Positions 41,854 to 50,764 of a stretch of 64,000 nt of DNA are shown here, one piece after another. The stretch spans positions 4,774,001 to 4,838,000 of the forward strand of contig NZ_CP050854.1 of NCBI RefSeq assembly GCF_017569925.1. The letters are read 5' to 3'. The notes beneath the pieces are model-generated. The model was given only the letters and a program-made list of their open reading frames with translations, made no database searches and was not told the origin of the DNA. How positions within the stretch are numbered: the stretch's first letter is position 1; each line of letters opens with the position of its first letter. This DNA is from Brenneria izadpanahii. GTDB lineage: Bacteria; Pseudomonadota; Gammaproteobacteria; Enterobacterales; Enterobacteriaceae. The position numbers were made by a program, and so were the translations under genes.

Positions 41854-42240
41854 TTTATCACCTTTGTTTTGTCACAATGATTTATTTCGGAGTTTATTAA
41901 TAAATGAGATTTCATTTTTAATCAAAGTGTTATTAATCAAGTTTTCAGGGGAGGACATAAGTTGACTTCAGTAGACAATGGTGAACATATATGGAATGGG
42001 GGGCAGTAAGTGGCGAGTCAGGTATTGATGTTAATTCTGTGTTTTTATCTATGAATCAAAAATAAAATAACAATATATTATTTTATGGATATCGCGCATA
42101 GGCTTTGGTCATCAGGTAATTTATATGACATATCCTGTCGTCTTGGTGGATTTTATGTATAAAAATCAATCATATTAGTCGACACATCCTGTCTGTTCTA
42201 CCCATTACAGTAATCGCTCCTAAACGATTATTGAGGATAG
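41854..42240. other. Divergent promoter gap between the DUF3987 gene and the YaaW-like gene
   Basis: About 385 bp with no gene. It separates the AT-rich minus-strand block from the plus-strand CP4-57-type block and must contain promoters for both. No repeat was recognised. Confidence 0.4.
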
Positions 42241-42975
42241 ATGATGGCAGTTTATCGGCTAGATCCTGATTTGGCTTTGCTAAGCCAATGCAGTAATGAA
42301 GACCTTCAACTGCTGGTTGAATTGTTAACCATTGATAGTAAGGACGGTGAAAAACGCTGGTCGGAGACGTTAACCAGCTCAAGCGAATATCAGCGTTTTT
42401 ACCCGGATCACAGCAAATACTGGACGTCGATTGGCGCAGAGTTACAAACTTTTGGCGCAAACACGTTAGTCAGTTTGGTGCGCGGTGGACAGGGCGTTCT
42501 TTACCGTGAAATTTTGTGCGATGTCTGTGACAAGCTGGATGTTAATTACAATAAAAACAGCACGACGGAGTCGATTGAACTTAATCTGCTCATGAAAGTA
42601 CTGGAAAAAAGTCTGGACAACATGACACCAGATGAACTAGCGATGTTGTCTAAAAATATGCAACTCGATTTAACCAGCCCAACACCACAACTCATTCTTA
42701 TCGCTATACAGGCAGCCATTCGCACCTCTTCTGTTGCCGCTTTGGAACTCGCAACAACATTGGCAGCCAGCGTGATCACCGCACTCGGCGGGATCGCGAC
42801 CTGGGGTACCGTGTTCGTTGCGTCTCGCGCCCTTTCAGTTCTCGCTGGCCCCGTCGGTTTGGCGCTCAGTTCAGCCTGGATGCTGTCGGATATTGCGGGC
42901 CCTGCATACCGTGTCACGATCCCTGCCTGCATCGTTATCGCCTGGCTACGTCAGAAAAATCTTACCCAATATTGA
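42241..42975 (+). CDS. YaaW-family (UPF0174) protein
   Basis: A 244-residue homologue of E. coli YaaW. The N-terminal half matches the family pattern DLALLSQCSNEDLQLLVELL, then GAELQTFGANTLVSLVRGG (around 66-84) and YREILCDVCDKL. The C-terminal third is hydrophobic, with Ala/Gly-rich helices (about 160-225), and closes with the family block AYRVTIPACIVIAWLR. It may be membrane-associated. GAGG lies 6 bp before the ATG. It heads the plus-strand block, and a WYL regulator follows 54 bp later. The biochemical role of the family is unknown. Confidence 0.82.
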   Translation: MMAVYRLDPDLALLSQCSNEDLQLLVELLTIDSKDGEKRWSETLTSSSEYQRFYPDHSKYWTSIGAELQTFGANTLVSLVRGGQGVLYREILCDVCDKLDVNYNKNSTTESIELNLLMKVLEKSLDNMTPDELAMLSKNMQLDLTSPTPQLILIAIQAAIRTSSVAALELATTLAASVITALGGIATWGTVFVASRALSVLAGPVGLALSSAWMLSDIAGPAYRVTIPACIVIAWLRQKNLTQY

Positions 42976-43029
42976 TTTATTCCGTGTATGCCAAAAGGGA
43001 TGCACGGAATTTATACAGGAATTAAAGCC

Positions 43030-43707
43030 ATGCCTGAACAGGGAAAACGTTACGACCGGCTCGCCAGTCGCCTGGCTATTTTAGTCAGCAGGCTCTTCAT
43101 GGGGGAGTCTCTGTCAGTCAAACAACTGGCTTTGGAATTCAATGTCTCGGAAAGAACGATTCAGAGAGATTTACGACAGCGGTTACAATATCTGGATACC
43201 GAATTAAAAGATGGATACTTGCGGCTTTCTGATGCCAGGGGGCCATTTCGTACCGATCACGATATCATTACGTTTGCGCGTATTACCCATGTAGCACAAT
43301 TTTTCCCTGCACTGGATAAAAAGTTGCTTTCCGTTTTGCTGGATGCAGGACAGGACTCTCCCTATATCGTCTATAACGCGCCGCCACGAAATGTTCCTTC
43401 TTTGTTCGGTGGGTTTTATGCCATCACACAGGCTATAGTTAAAAACCGCTTAATCAACTTTTTACATAATGGTCGCAGACACATCGCCATTGCCCCCTAT
43501 CGCCTTATTTACTTTGATGGGGAATGGTATCTGGCGACAGAAAAGCAAAACCACATAAAAGTATTTAATCTGGTGGCAATTACGGATGTAGCGATGACCA
43601 TTAGTTCATTTAGTAAAAAGGAGAAAATGAGACGAATTTTCCAAGATAAACGATTCATTACAGCGTTACCACACTTTCAATATATCTGTGAACTTATATG
43701 TGAATAA
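43030..43707 (+). CDS. WYL-domain transcriptional regulator (YfjR/YafY-like)
   Basis: A 225-residue regulator. The N-terminal helix-turn-helix LSVKQLALEFNVSERTIQRDL covers about residues 25-45 (quoted here at its limit), and a WYL domain follows (about 130-190, IAIAPYRLIYFDGEWYLA). The start at 43030 (MPEQGKRYDRLA) was preferred: AGGA lies upstream, and the 14 codons before it do not match the family. WYL regulators commonly control defence and stress genes through ligand or nucleic-acid binding. It sits between the YaaW-like gene and two secreted proteins and may regulate them. Confidence 0.85.
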   Translation: MPEQGKRYDRLASRLAILVSRLFMGESLSVKQLALEFNVSERTIQRDLRQRLQYLDTELKDGYLRLSDARGPFRTDHDIITFARITHVAQFFPALDKKLLSVLLDAGQDSPYIVYNAPPRNVPSLFGGFYAITQAIVKNRLINFLHNGRRHIAIAPYRLIYFDGEWYLATEKQNHIKVFNLVAITDVAMTISSFSKKEKMRRIFQDKRFITALPHFQYICELICE

Positions 43708-43804
43708 ATAAGATGAACAATGAGTATCGTTAAACTCACTCACACTTATTAAATCACCACTTTACACAATGAGATATTATACGCGTTTTATAAGGAGTTA
43801 TTGC

Positions 43805-44170
43805 ATGAATCATTCAAAATGGTGGTTACCAGTATTATCATTACTCTTTTCTGGAGTGGTCATCGGTGCGCAAACACCGGTACCAATAACGGTAATGACA
43901 TATAACAATGTCCATGTGGCGGGAAATCGCTACGTTGATGTTGTTGTCACGGCTAAAACGGATACTGTTCGTATCAATAATATCAGTGTCAATCGTGGAA
44001 ATTGCCGTATTGGAAATCTGAAATACTTCGGCACCAGCAACAAGGAAACGATTATCCCGGCCACACTTCGCTATGGTGAATCGGTGAAAGTCCCTTTTTA
44101 CAATGATTGTGTTGCCTCAGAAGTCCAGGTGGATACTGATAAAGGCGGTTGGACATTCACTTTTGATTGA
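43805..44170 (+). CDS. Small secreted protein of unknown function
   Basis: A 121-residue protein with a signal peptide (MNHSKWWLPVLSLLFSGVVIGA, seen in two parts: MNHSKWW then a hydrophobic core; cleavage near residue 22). The mature domain is about 98 residues, beta-rich, with two cysteines (in NRGNCRIG and YNDCVAS) likely to form a disulfide in the periplasm. AAGGAG lies 9 bp before the ATG at 43805; twelve upstream in-frame codons were left out. It is followed by another secreted protein 43 bp later. Not recognised beyond its presence in CP4-57-like islands. Confidence 0.7.
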   Translation: MNHSKWWLPVLSLLFSGVVIGAQTPVPITVMTYNNVHVAGNRYVDVVVTAKTDTVRINNISVNRGNCRIGNLKYFGTSNKETIIPATLRYGESVKVPFYNDCVASEVQVDTDKGGWTFTFD

Positions 44171-44212
44171 AATAACACTTCAATATCTCACTGAAATATA
44201 AGGATACGCCAC

Positions 44213-44620
44213 ATGAAATACTTAAAAGGTGCCGTATTGGCGGCGCTGTTGTTACCCTTGGGTAGTGCTGTTGCGGCTGAGTGGACATACTGGTCATTGC
44301 AGGGATATGCAGGCGTTCATCTGAGTAATGACGATAAGCATTATCTTGAAATCAGTTGTGAATTATATTCCTCGAAACCACCTGTTTTACGTGTGCAGGC
44401 CGGGTTTAGCGGTGATTATTCTCAGCTACAGGTTGATGGGCATGAAGTATCACAACCCTTTCACTCGTTAGAACGGATAAAAACAGAATGGGAGGCATTA
44501 CGTCAGGCGAAAGTCATTCGTGTCAGTGATGCGAATGGAAAGTCATACACATTTAATGTTACAGGCAATAAAGACTTCCCCCCCTTTGGTTCTGAGTACT
44601 ATCCCTGTGATAAGGAATGA
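44213..44620 (+). CDS. Small secreted protein of unknown function
   Basis: A 135-residue protein with a signal peptide (cleavage after GSAVAA, about residue 22). The mature chain has two cysteines (in LEISCELYS and EYYPCDKE), so a disulfide is likely. ATAAGGA precedes the start. Together with the previous gene it looks like a periplasmic pair, but the two share no obvious sequence similarity. No function can be assigned. Confidence 0.7.
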   Translation: MKYLKGAVLAALLLPLGSAVAAEWTYWSLQGYAGVHLSNDDKHYLEISCELYSSKPPVLRVQAGFSGDYSQLQVDGHEVSQPFHSLERIKTEWEALRQAKVIRVSDANGKSYTFNVTGNKDFPPFGSEYYPCDKE

Positions 44621-44652
44621 CTTTCAAATATTATCGATAAAGGTCAGGCATT

Positions 44653-44866
44653 ATGTCATTACTTAAAATGTTAATTGCTGCATTAGGTAAAGTAAATTAC
44701 CTGGTATTCAAGTGCTCAAGCTCAGGATTTTGTAGCTGAGCACTTACGGCAGGCAGGTTATAATGACGAAGAAGTTGAAGCAGCCCGGGAGGCTGCTTTT
44801 TTATTGATAGGTGCAATAACCACTACAATAATGAATTTTATTCTTCGTACTGCTTTTACTGCCTGA
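44653..44866 (+). pseudogene. Broken small gene with C-terminal membrane helix
   Basis: An ATG at 44653 (ribosome site AAAGG) opens MSLLKMLIAALGKVN but stops after 28 codons at TGA 44737-44739. A second frame from about 44715 continues AQDFVAEHLRQAGYNDEEVE and ends with a hydrophobic helix at 44866. Joined by a one-base shift they give a protein of about 70 residues. A terminator-like hairpin (AGCAGCC-CGGGA-GGCTGCT then TTTTTT) at about 44777-44801 overlaps the second frame. The region may therefore instead be a non-coding 3' region. Confidence 0.4.
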
Positions 44867-44947
44867 AAGATGAAATCCATTCTTTCATTAATTATCATTT
44901 CAACAAGATGTGCCAGGGTCATTCACTCTGGCACATAAGGAGTTTTT

Positions 44948-45769
44948 ATGCCCAAGTTAGCCTCGCGCTTTGGTACGGTAAATATTATTCGCCGCGACCG
45001 TCCATTAACCCGTGACGAACTGGCGCACACGGTTCCCAGCGTATTTAGTGAAGACAAGCATGGCTCGCGTAGCGAACGGTATACCTATATTCCCACCATT
45101 ACCCTGTTGGATAACTTACAGCGTGAAGGCTTTCAGCCATTTTTTGCTTGCCAAACCCGTGTACGTGATCCGGAGAAACGGGAGCATACCAAGCACATGC
45201 TGCGCTTGCGCCGGGAAGGTCAAATTACGGGCAAACAGGTGCCAGAGATTATTTTGCTTAATAGTCATGACGGCTCCAGCAGTTATCAAATGTTGCCTGG
45301 TCTTTTTAGACAGGTTTGTCACAATGGTTTAATTTGTGGTGAATCCCTGGGTGAAGTCCGTGTTCCCCATAAGGGTGATGTGGTTGGCCGTGTTATTGAG
45401 GGGGCTTATGAGGTAGTAGATACCTTTGAGCGTATTGATGAAAAACGTGATGCCATGCAGTCATTATTATTACCACCACCGGCACAGACTGCGTTGGCTC
45501 AGGCTGCGTTAACCTACCGATTTGGTGAAGAGTATCAGCCAGTGACAGAGGCTCAAATCCTGTCGCCTCGCCGCTGGCAGGACGAAAGCAATGATCTGTG
45601 GACCACTTACCAGCGTATTCAGGAAAATTTGATTAAAGGTGGACTATCAGGCCGTACAGTTCAAGGTAAACGAGCCAGAACCCGTGCTGTCAAAGGGATT
45701 GATGGTGATGTAAAACTTAACCGCGCCCTGTGGATACTGGCCGAAAATATGCTGGAACTGGCATCCTAA
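44948..45769 (+). CDS. yfjQ: DUF932-domain protein (YfjQ/YafZ family)
   Basis: A 273-residue protein of the DUF932 family, found in nearly every CP4-57-type island and on conjugative plasmids. Characteristic blocks are [18 protein letters not shown] (about 17-34), the ARDVFACQT-like [12 protein letters not shown] (about 60-71) and [10 protein letters not shown] (about 126-135). ATAAGGAG precedes the start. It begins the conserved yfjQ-radC-yfjZ-ypjF run. The function is not established. Confidence 0.9.
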   Translation: MPKLASRFGTVNIIRRDRPLTRDELAHTVPSVFSEDKHGSRSERYTYIPTITLLDNLQREGFQPFFACQTRVRDPEKREHTKHMLRLRREGQITGKQVPEIILLNSHDGSSSYQMLPGLFRQVCHNGLICGESLGEVRVPHKGDVVGRVIEGAYEVVDTFERIDEKRDAMQSLLLPPPAQTALAQAALTYRFGEEYQPVTEAQILSPRRWQDESNDLWTTYQRIQENLIKGGLSGRTVQGKRARTRAVKGIDGDVKLNRALWILAENMLELAS

Positions 45770-45821
45770 TTTCCCTCATTTTGTTTCATTCTCCCTTATT
45801 ACCTCACTTCAAGGACTTATC

Positions 45822-46295
45822 ATGTCATGTAATTCATTGGCAGGAAGCATTGCGTCCAGAGAGCAGCGCATCATCCAGATGGCGTTGTGCCTGCTGGAAA
45901 AACGCGTGCGTAAAAATGCGCGGCAGTTCAAAACCTCGGAGGACACCAAAAGCTGGTTAATGCTGGAGCTCAGCAGTCTGGAACGCGAAGTCTTTATGGT
46001 GCTGTATCTGGATAACCAGCATCGCCTGATAGAAAAGGAAATTATCGCGCTGGGCGGTATCAACAGCACCGAAGTGCATCCGCGTGAAATCCTCAAAGCC
46101 TCACTGCGCCATAACGCCGCTGCTGTGATACTGGCACATAACCATCCATCCAACTGGGCCGAACCCAGTCAGGCCGACCGCAACATTACTGACAGGCTGA
46201 AGGAATCACTGTCACAACTCGACGTCAAAGTACTCGACCATCTGGTGATCGGCGGCACTGAGGTGGTGTCGTTCGCTGAACGCGGCTGGCTGTGA
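45822..46295 (+). CDS. radC: RadC-like JAB-domain protein (YfjY)
   Basis: A 157-residue protein with the MPN+/JAMM metalloprotease-like fold. The metal motif is seen as [14 protein letters not shown] (around residues 106-119) and an upstream glutamate lies in [10 protein letters not shown]. Despite the RadC name, no repair role is established. Island-borne RadC genes are a fixed part of the CP4-57 module. It lies between yfjQ and the toxin-antitoxin pair. Confidence 0.92.
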   Translation: MSCNSLAGSIASREQRIIQMALCLLEKRVRKNARQFKTSEDTKSWLMLELSSLEREVFMVLYLDNQHRLIEKEIIALGGINSTEVHPREILKASLRHNAAAVILAHNHPSNWAEPSQADRNITDRLKESLSQLDVKVLDHLVIGGTEVVSFAERGWL

Positions 46296-46334
46296 TGACC
46301 ACACTTACCACCGTGTTTTTATAAGGAGGCGATC

Positions 46335-46670
46335 ATGCCATCGTCTGATACCCCGGAATGGGGACTAAAACGTGCTGTCACTCCGCAATTCGGAGCCAGG
46401 CTGATTCAGGAAGGTAACTATCTTCATTATCTGGCAGACCGGGCCAGCGTTGTCGGTACGTTCAGCGAAACGGAAGCCCGTTATCTGGAACAGAGCTTTC
46501 CTGAGCTGATTAAGCAGTTGGAACAGAAGCTACGCACAGGGGAACTGAATCCCCGTCAGCAGGGCTGCATCACGCTGCATTGCAACGAATGGACCTGCGA
46601 AGCCGATACGCAGGGCAGTTTTGGCTACGTGTATATTGCTATTTATCCCTCTTCGGCGGCAACACAATAA
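46335..46670 (+). CDS. yfjZ: Type IV antitoxin of the CbeA/YfjZ family
   Basis: A 111-residue protein closely following E. coli YfjZ: WGLKRAVTPQFGARLIQEGN, YLADRASVVG, GELNPRQQGC and the end GYVYIAIYPS. CbeA-type antitoxins protect cells by promoting bundling of MreB and FtsZ, opposing the toxin encoded next. A strong AAGGAGG ribosome site lies 6 bp upstream. The toxin gene follows after 69 bp. Confidence 0.9.
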   Translation: MPSSDTPEWGLKRAVTPQFGARLIQEGNYLHYLADRASVVGTFSETEARYLEQSFPELIKQLEQKLRTGELNPRQQGCITLHCNEWTCEADTQGSFGYVYIAIYPSSAATQ

Positions 46671-46739
46671 TCCGCTGCTTCTCTCCCCATCCTGAACATT
46701 TCCCTGATTTTATCGACCTAACTTGAAGAGAATATTTCC

Positions 46740-47060
46740 ATGCAAACATCACCTGCAATCCCGCCACGGGAGGATATCCCTTGCCCGTCACCTGTAGTCG
46801 TCTGGCAGCAACTTCTGACCTATCTACTGGAAAAGCACTACGGCCTCACGCTGAACGACACACCGTTCTGCGAGGAAAACGTGATTCAGGAGCATATCGA
46901 TGCTGGCATCACGTTGGTCAATGCGGTGAATTTTCTGGTGGAAAAATACGAACTGGTGCGTATCGATCGCAACGGCTTTAACTGGCAGGAGCAATCGCCG
47001 TTTCTCACTACTGTCGATATCCTTCGCGCCAGACGTGCAACAGGTTTACTTAAGGCATAA
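46740..47060 (+). CDS. ypjF: Toxin of the CbtA/YpjF family
   Basis: A 106-residue protein of the family that inhibits MreB and FtsZ polymerisation. Key blocks are [18 protein letters not shown] (about 31-48), [20 protein letters not shown] (about 54-73) and the end [14 protein letters not shown]. It is most like YpjF, which also stops shortly after this block, rather than the longer CbtA of CP4-44. The pair yfjZ-ypjF is the type IV toxin-antitoxin system of CP4-57. Confidence 0.9.
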   Translation: MQTSPAIPPREDIPCPSPVVVWQQLLTYLLEKHYGLTLNDTPFCEENVIQEHIDAGITLVNAVNFLVEKYELVRIDRNGFNWQEQSPFLTTVDILRARRATGLLKA

Positions 47061-47124
47061 AGATCCCGAGCTATTTTCCAGTAACACTACACCAAACCTA
47101 TTTATCTCTCTCCCCGATGCATAA

Positions 47125-47150
47125 TGCGCCAGCCCTCACCGGCTGGCGCA
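47125..47150 (+). terminator. Terminator after the yfjZ-ypjF pair
   Basis: TGCGCCAGCC-CTCACC-GGCTGGCGCA, a 10-bp stem, followed by TTTGCTTTT. It lies 65 bp after ypjF and argues against an earlier start for the next gene. Confidence 0.75.
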
Positions 47151-47177
47151 TTTGCTTTTATGTATGGACCACAAACT

Positions 47178-48011
47178 ATGCAAATTGAACCCGAGGTTTT
47201 GATCGAACACACCGAGCTGATTTGCTCGACCAATATCGAACGCATCGTCACCGGACGTGATGCCGCGCTGCAACAGATAGAACAACTCCTTAATCAGGTA
47301 CGAGCGATCTCCACGCTAACAGCGACTATTGGCGGCGGCACCGCTGAAGACTGGGGGCTGAAGCAGGGGCACCGCTACGATTGCTGGCTGACAGAAACGC
47401 CTGACAAGGCGATACCTGCCATCATCCGCACGTTGGATCGCAATATCTGGCGTGACCTGATGCTGAAATCAGGCATGTTGTCGCTGATGGATGCTGAAGC
47501 ACGTAGCCAGTGGCATAAAAATCTGGAGGAGGGTGAGCTACCGGCCATTAGTGCAGCCAATATCTTCAGCACATTTGAGCAACTCCACCAAAGTAAGCAG
47601 GAGGTATTTGAGCGTGGGGTGATCAATGTGTTTAAAGGGTTGTCGTGGGATTACAAAACTAATCACCCTTGTTACTTTGGCAAGAAAATCATCATCAATA
47701 ATCTGGTGACATATAACCGTTGGGGCTTTGGTCTGAACTGGGGCTGGCGACGCGATCAACTGGCCGATTTGGAAAGAATGCTGTATCTGCTGGACGGCAA
47801 ACCGATCCCCGACAATCGAGGAGATGTTACCATCCGTTTGATGGACCATATCCGTGATAATCCCCATCAGCAGGAATATGAAGATGAGCATTTTAGTGTG
47901 CGTTACTTTCAGAAAGGCACCGGGCATCTCACTTTTAAACGTCTCGACCTGATCGAAAAGATGAACGACATAATCGCTAAACATTATCCGGGGATGTTGG
48001 CGGCCAGGTGA
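47178..48011 (+). CDS. DUF4942-domain protein
   Basis: A 277-residue protein of the DUF4942 family that regularly follows YeeV/YpjF-type toxins in genomic islands. Conserved blocks are LICSTNIERIVTGRDAAL (near the N-terminus), DRNIWRDLM (around 90), WDYKTNHPCYFGKKIII (about 156-172) and LNWGWRRDQLADLERMLY (about 184). The ATG at 47178 was chosen because upstream in-frame codons run through the terminator hairpin. It ends with an extended beta region resembling a methyltransferase-like tail, but the activity is unknown. Confidence 0.8.
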   Translation: MQIEPEVLIEHTELICSTNIERIVTGRDAALQQIEQLLNQVRAISTLTATIGGGTAEDWGLKQGHRYDCWLTETPDKAIPAIIRTLDRNIWRDLMLKSGMLSLMDAEARSQWHKNLEEGELPAISAANIFSTFEQLHQSKQEVFERGVINVFKGLSWDYKTNHPCYFGKKIIINNLVTYNRWGFGLNWGWRRDQLADLERMLYLLDGKPIPDNRGDVTIRLMDHIRDNPHQQEYEDEHFSVRYFQKGTGHLTFKRLDLIEKMNDIIAKHYPGMLAAR

Positions 48012-48120
48012 GCGCATGATGTAGCAGGGATGCTGATGTTGTGCTTGCCACAGGTAGTGACGCTAATAAAATCATGCTATTTTAATAAATGTTATTAACT
48101 TCTATTAAAAGGTGATGCTC

Positions 48121-48369
48121 ATGGGACAATCCGCGAAACAGACGATCAGTGCTCAGATACCCGCCGAGCTTGCTGCTGCGGTTGAAAGCCTGGCTATTGA
48201 ACTGGATAGATCCAAAAGTTGGGTGATTAAAGAAGCGCTGACCGCAATGATTGAAGAGAGAGAGCGGCGGCATCAGCAGATTTTGAAAGGTCTTGCTGAT
48301 GTCGATGCGGGAAGGGTGGTAAGCCATGCAGATGTGATCGACTTCGCCAACAAACTGAAAAAGTCATAA
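48121..48369 (+). CDS. Ribbon-helix-helix antitoxin (CopG/ParD-type)
   Basis: An 82-residue DNA-binding antitoxin. The ribbon strand KQTISAQIPAELAAAVESLA (residues 6-25) and helix RSKSWVIKEALTAMIEE are typical, with a C-terminal toxin-binding tail. Start ATG at 48121 has AAGGTG 6 bp upstream; GTG 48112 and ATG 48115 are less well placed. The toxin gene begins 3 bp after the stop. It probably autorepresses from the AT-rich 48060-48110 region. Confidence 0.88.
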   Translation: MGQSAKQTISAQIPAELAAAVESLAIELDRSKSWVIKEALTAMIEERERRHQQILKGLADVDAGRVVSHADVIDFANKLKKS

Positions 48370-48372
48370 TCA

Positions 48373-48648
48373 ATGGAAATACGCTGGACGCAAAAGGCAC
48401 AGGATGACCTGGAACGTATTTATGGGTTTGCCAGTCAGTACAGTCGGCAACATGCTGACGAGGTGTTAGATCGCTTGATTATCGGCACCACGGGGCTTGC
48501 TGACCACCCGAGAATCGGCGTATCTCAGGCAAGATATGAACCACGCGAGGTGAGAAAGATTTTGTTTGATGATTATGAAGTTCACTATGAAATTCAGCAT
48601 GATACGATTTATATCGTCGATCTTTGGCATACACGAGAAGATCGCTGA
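48373..48648 (+). CDS. RelE/ParE-family toxin
   Basis: A 91-residue toxin of the ParE branch: MEIRWTQKAQDDLERIYGF at the N-terminus, then LADHPRIGVSQARYEPREVR, then an HYEIQHDTIYIVDLWHTRED end. In ParE proteins this fold poisons gyrase; RelE homologues cut mRNA, and sequence alone does not separate these. It forms a bicistronic pair with the antitoxin just upstream. Confidence 0.88.
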   Translation: MEIRWTQKAQDDLERIYGFASQYSRQHADEVLDRLIIGTTGLADHPRIGVSQARYEPREVRKILFDDYEVHYEIQHDTIYIVDLWHTREDR

Positions 48649-48775
48649 ATTATAATTTCATAGTGAATATCTATTTATGTAATAAAATGCCCCGTCTTAA
48701 AATCTGTACCAACGTTGCTCATGATGGGCGATCTGGCATCCAATAAACTGAATATCTGATGAATATGGAGGGGAT

Positions 48776-49693
48776 GTGGCAGAAGGTTTAAAAATGTTTT
48801 ACGCTCGTCATGAGCAAAAAAATAAAAAGATCATACATATATCTGAAATTAAACCGATAGACCGAGATTTTCTACTATGTCAGTTTTGTGATGCAAAAAT
48901 TACCTGGGTAGATTCTTATCAGCGGATGGGAAGAACTATTCCATCCTATCTCAGATTATGGCCTAAAGCTATGCACGGTGCCGAGTGCAAAAATCGAGTA
49001 AAATCAGCAGTAGATGCACTTGTCGCCCAATCTAAAAATGTTGAAGATGATAAAAGTATTTTTTTAGATAATAACACTGGCTATATATTTCGTATGAATA
49101 TACTTACTGATGCCAGTTTTGATGTCCACAGAGCTAGAACCGAGTATAACGATGCGACAGATTCCAATGATAAAAAACGTAAGATAATTCAATATATTAG
49201 CTCAGAAAAAAAGTTAGCCGACTATTTTAATTCTGCCGCTGGAATAGCAAAAATTAGAGCCAAAATTGAAGATAGCGCAGATAGAAGAGGGCTAAGTGAG
49301 CTAATAAAAATTGCACTTCATAAAAAGAATATTAGTTGGAATAACTTTTTTTATGATGAAGATAGATATCCTGTTCTTTTTAAAAATGCAGATAAAATTA
49401 ACCACCCGGTGGCGATTGCATTGACGGTTAAAAGCATCAAAAATATAAAAGCCAATTTTATTAGCTTGAAAGGTGAGGAGTGCCATGTTGAAACTAGTAA
49501 CCATCTGAAAGATTACTTTTCTCCTGAAATAAATACAAATATTGAAGCGGTGTTTGAAGGCATTCATCTTGGTGATGAATTAATTGTTGTTGGGTGGATA
49601 AAAACCTCCGTAAGAGAATGGAACAATATTACCTATAAAAATATAACGTTTAGACTCTCGCATAAAAAACAGTTTAGTAAAATCAATGAGTAA
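48776..49693 (+). CDS. Uncharacterised protein with N-terminal zinc-finger-like motif
   Basis: A 305-residue protein translated from GTG at 48776 with GGAGG 5 bp before it. Near the N-terminus is LLCQFCDAKITW (residues about 33-44), followed by AMHGAEC (about 65-71). This gives a possible CXXC...HXXXC zinc site recalling the CoiA-type N-terminus. The middle is lysine-rich and the C-terminal third looks beta-rich and OB-like (IKANFISLKGEECHV onward). The DNA is AT-rich. No family was recognised. It sits alone between a toxin-antitoxin pair and a broken regulator at the island end. Confidence 0.6.
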   Translation: MAEGLKMFYARHEQKNKKIIHISEIKPIDRDFLLCQFCDAKITWVDSYQRMGRTIPSYLRLWPKAMHGAECKNRVKSAVDALVAQSKNVEDDKSIFLDNNTGYIFRMNILTDASFDVHRARTEYNDATDSNDKKRKIIQYISSEKKLADYFNSAAGIAKIRAKIEDSADRRGLSELIKIALHKKNISWNNFFYDEDRYPVLFKNADKINHPVAIALTVKSIKNIKANFISLKGEECHVETSNHLKDYFSPEINTNIEAVFEGIHLGDELIVVGWIKTSVREWNNITYKNITFRLSHKKQFSKINE

Positions 49694-49925
49694 CTTCATT
49701 GATATAGGAGGATCGTTTCATCGCTAATGCGATTAGCCTACAACAATATGATGCAGTATCTGGTTCAACACCCTCTATTGTACCTGTATTCCTGACGCGG
49801 GTTTGCCTTCGGTTGAGCCTGTGCAGTTGAAACTACAATGTGGTTGCATATTAACCTTATTTGGTGTTTATAACACTATTACGTGTCTTAATGGTGTTTG
49901 CCGATTTCATGTAGGGTATTGCGAC
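49694..49925. other. Gap before the HTH gene
   Basis: About 230 bp with no supported gene. The HTH frame is open upstream of 49926, but those codons lack regulator features and the ATG at 49926 gives the usual XRE start. Confidence 0.35.
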
Positions 49926-50721
49926 ATGTTGCAAAACAAGATCAAACAGTTTCGTACCCAGCTATCTATCACTCAGCGTGGGCTGGCAGAAAGTGTGGGA
50001 ACCAGCCAGCAACAGATTCAGCGCATAGAGACAGGGAAAGTTGCCGCAAAGCTAGGCTTAGCGCAGATGCGCTGTTTTGAATAAGCCGTTAAGCGCAGTG
50101 TTTCCCTACGGTGATGAAGTGCTGAAGGAATTCCGTATTTACCGTACTCAGGCTGATGAAGAACTGGATAGCTGTGCTGCCAATGGCATTGAAATAGATA
50201 ACGGTATTTGGTCCGTAAAGATCTATCTGCGAGGACATCACGAGCCACTCTGGCTGCCAATATCTGCGGCTGATAAGCGTCGATTCTTTGCCTATTTTCA
50301 AGAGAAAACAGATCCAGAAATTGAGCGATTTTTTATATTCGATTCAGAACAGCATCGCTATGCGTTAAATACCCGCGAAGTGGCTTTTCACCAGTTTCTG
50401 TTTGAACCACTTACTCCTATTTACTGCGATGGGGATGAGCATGGGACTGAAGATATCTATTATAATGTCCACATTACGCTGGAAAACGGTGGCCCGATTA
50501 TCGGACTGAGTGTCGAATCGGATGAACCTGAGAACGAAGAGACAGGAGTTCTCGGTCAGTTAGACGGATTCTTTGATATGCTTGAGTCTGGTCCTGAAAA
50601 AACAGCACGTTATGTGATCACCGATATGGATGGCGAGGACGCCTTTATCCGTATTGGCTCAATCGCTATGGTGAAGGTTTCGCTTGAAGCGCTAGATCCT
50701 GTTGAAGATGACGAAGAATAA
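49926..50721 (+). pseudogene. Frameshifted XRE-type HTH gene
   Basis: The first frame (MLQNKIKQFRTQLSITQRGL onward) is a Cro/CI-type helix-turn-helix that stops at 50084. The +1 frame continues smoothly from about 50065 with CAVLNKPLSAVFPYGDE, the expected end of such a domain, and runs to 50721. It adds about 210 acidic residues of unknown fold ending EALDPVEDDEE. One inserted base, or two lost, near 50062-50068 breaks the original protein of about 264 residues. The second half could still be translated from an ATG at 50077, which overlaps the first stop, but the conserved HTH end continuing into it argues for one ancestral gene. Confidence 0.65.
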
Positions 50722-50764
50722 TTTTAATTAATTGATTTATATCGTTTTTTAAAATAAACAAGGC

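Noticed and set aside
47124-47177. Longer N-terminus for the DUF4942 protein
   Set aside because: These codons run through a 10-bp terminator stem and do not match the family start.
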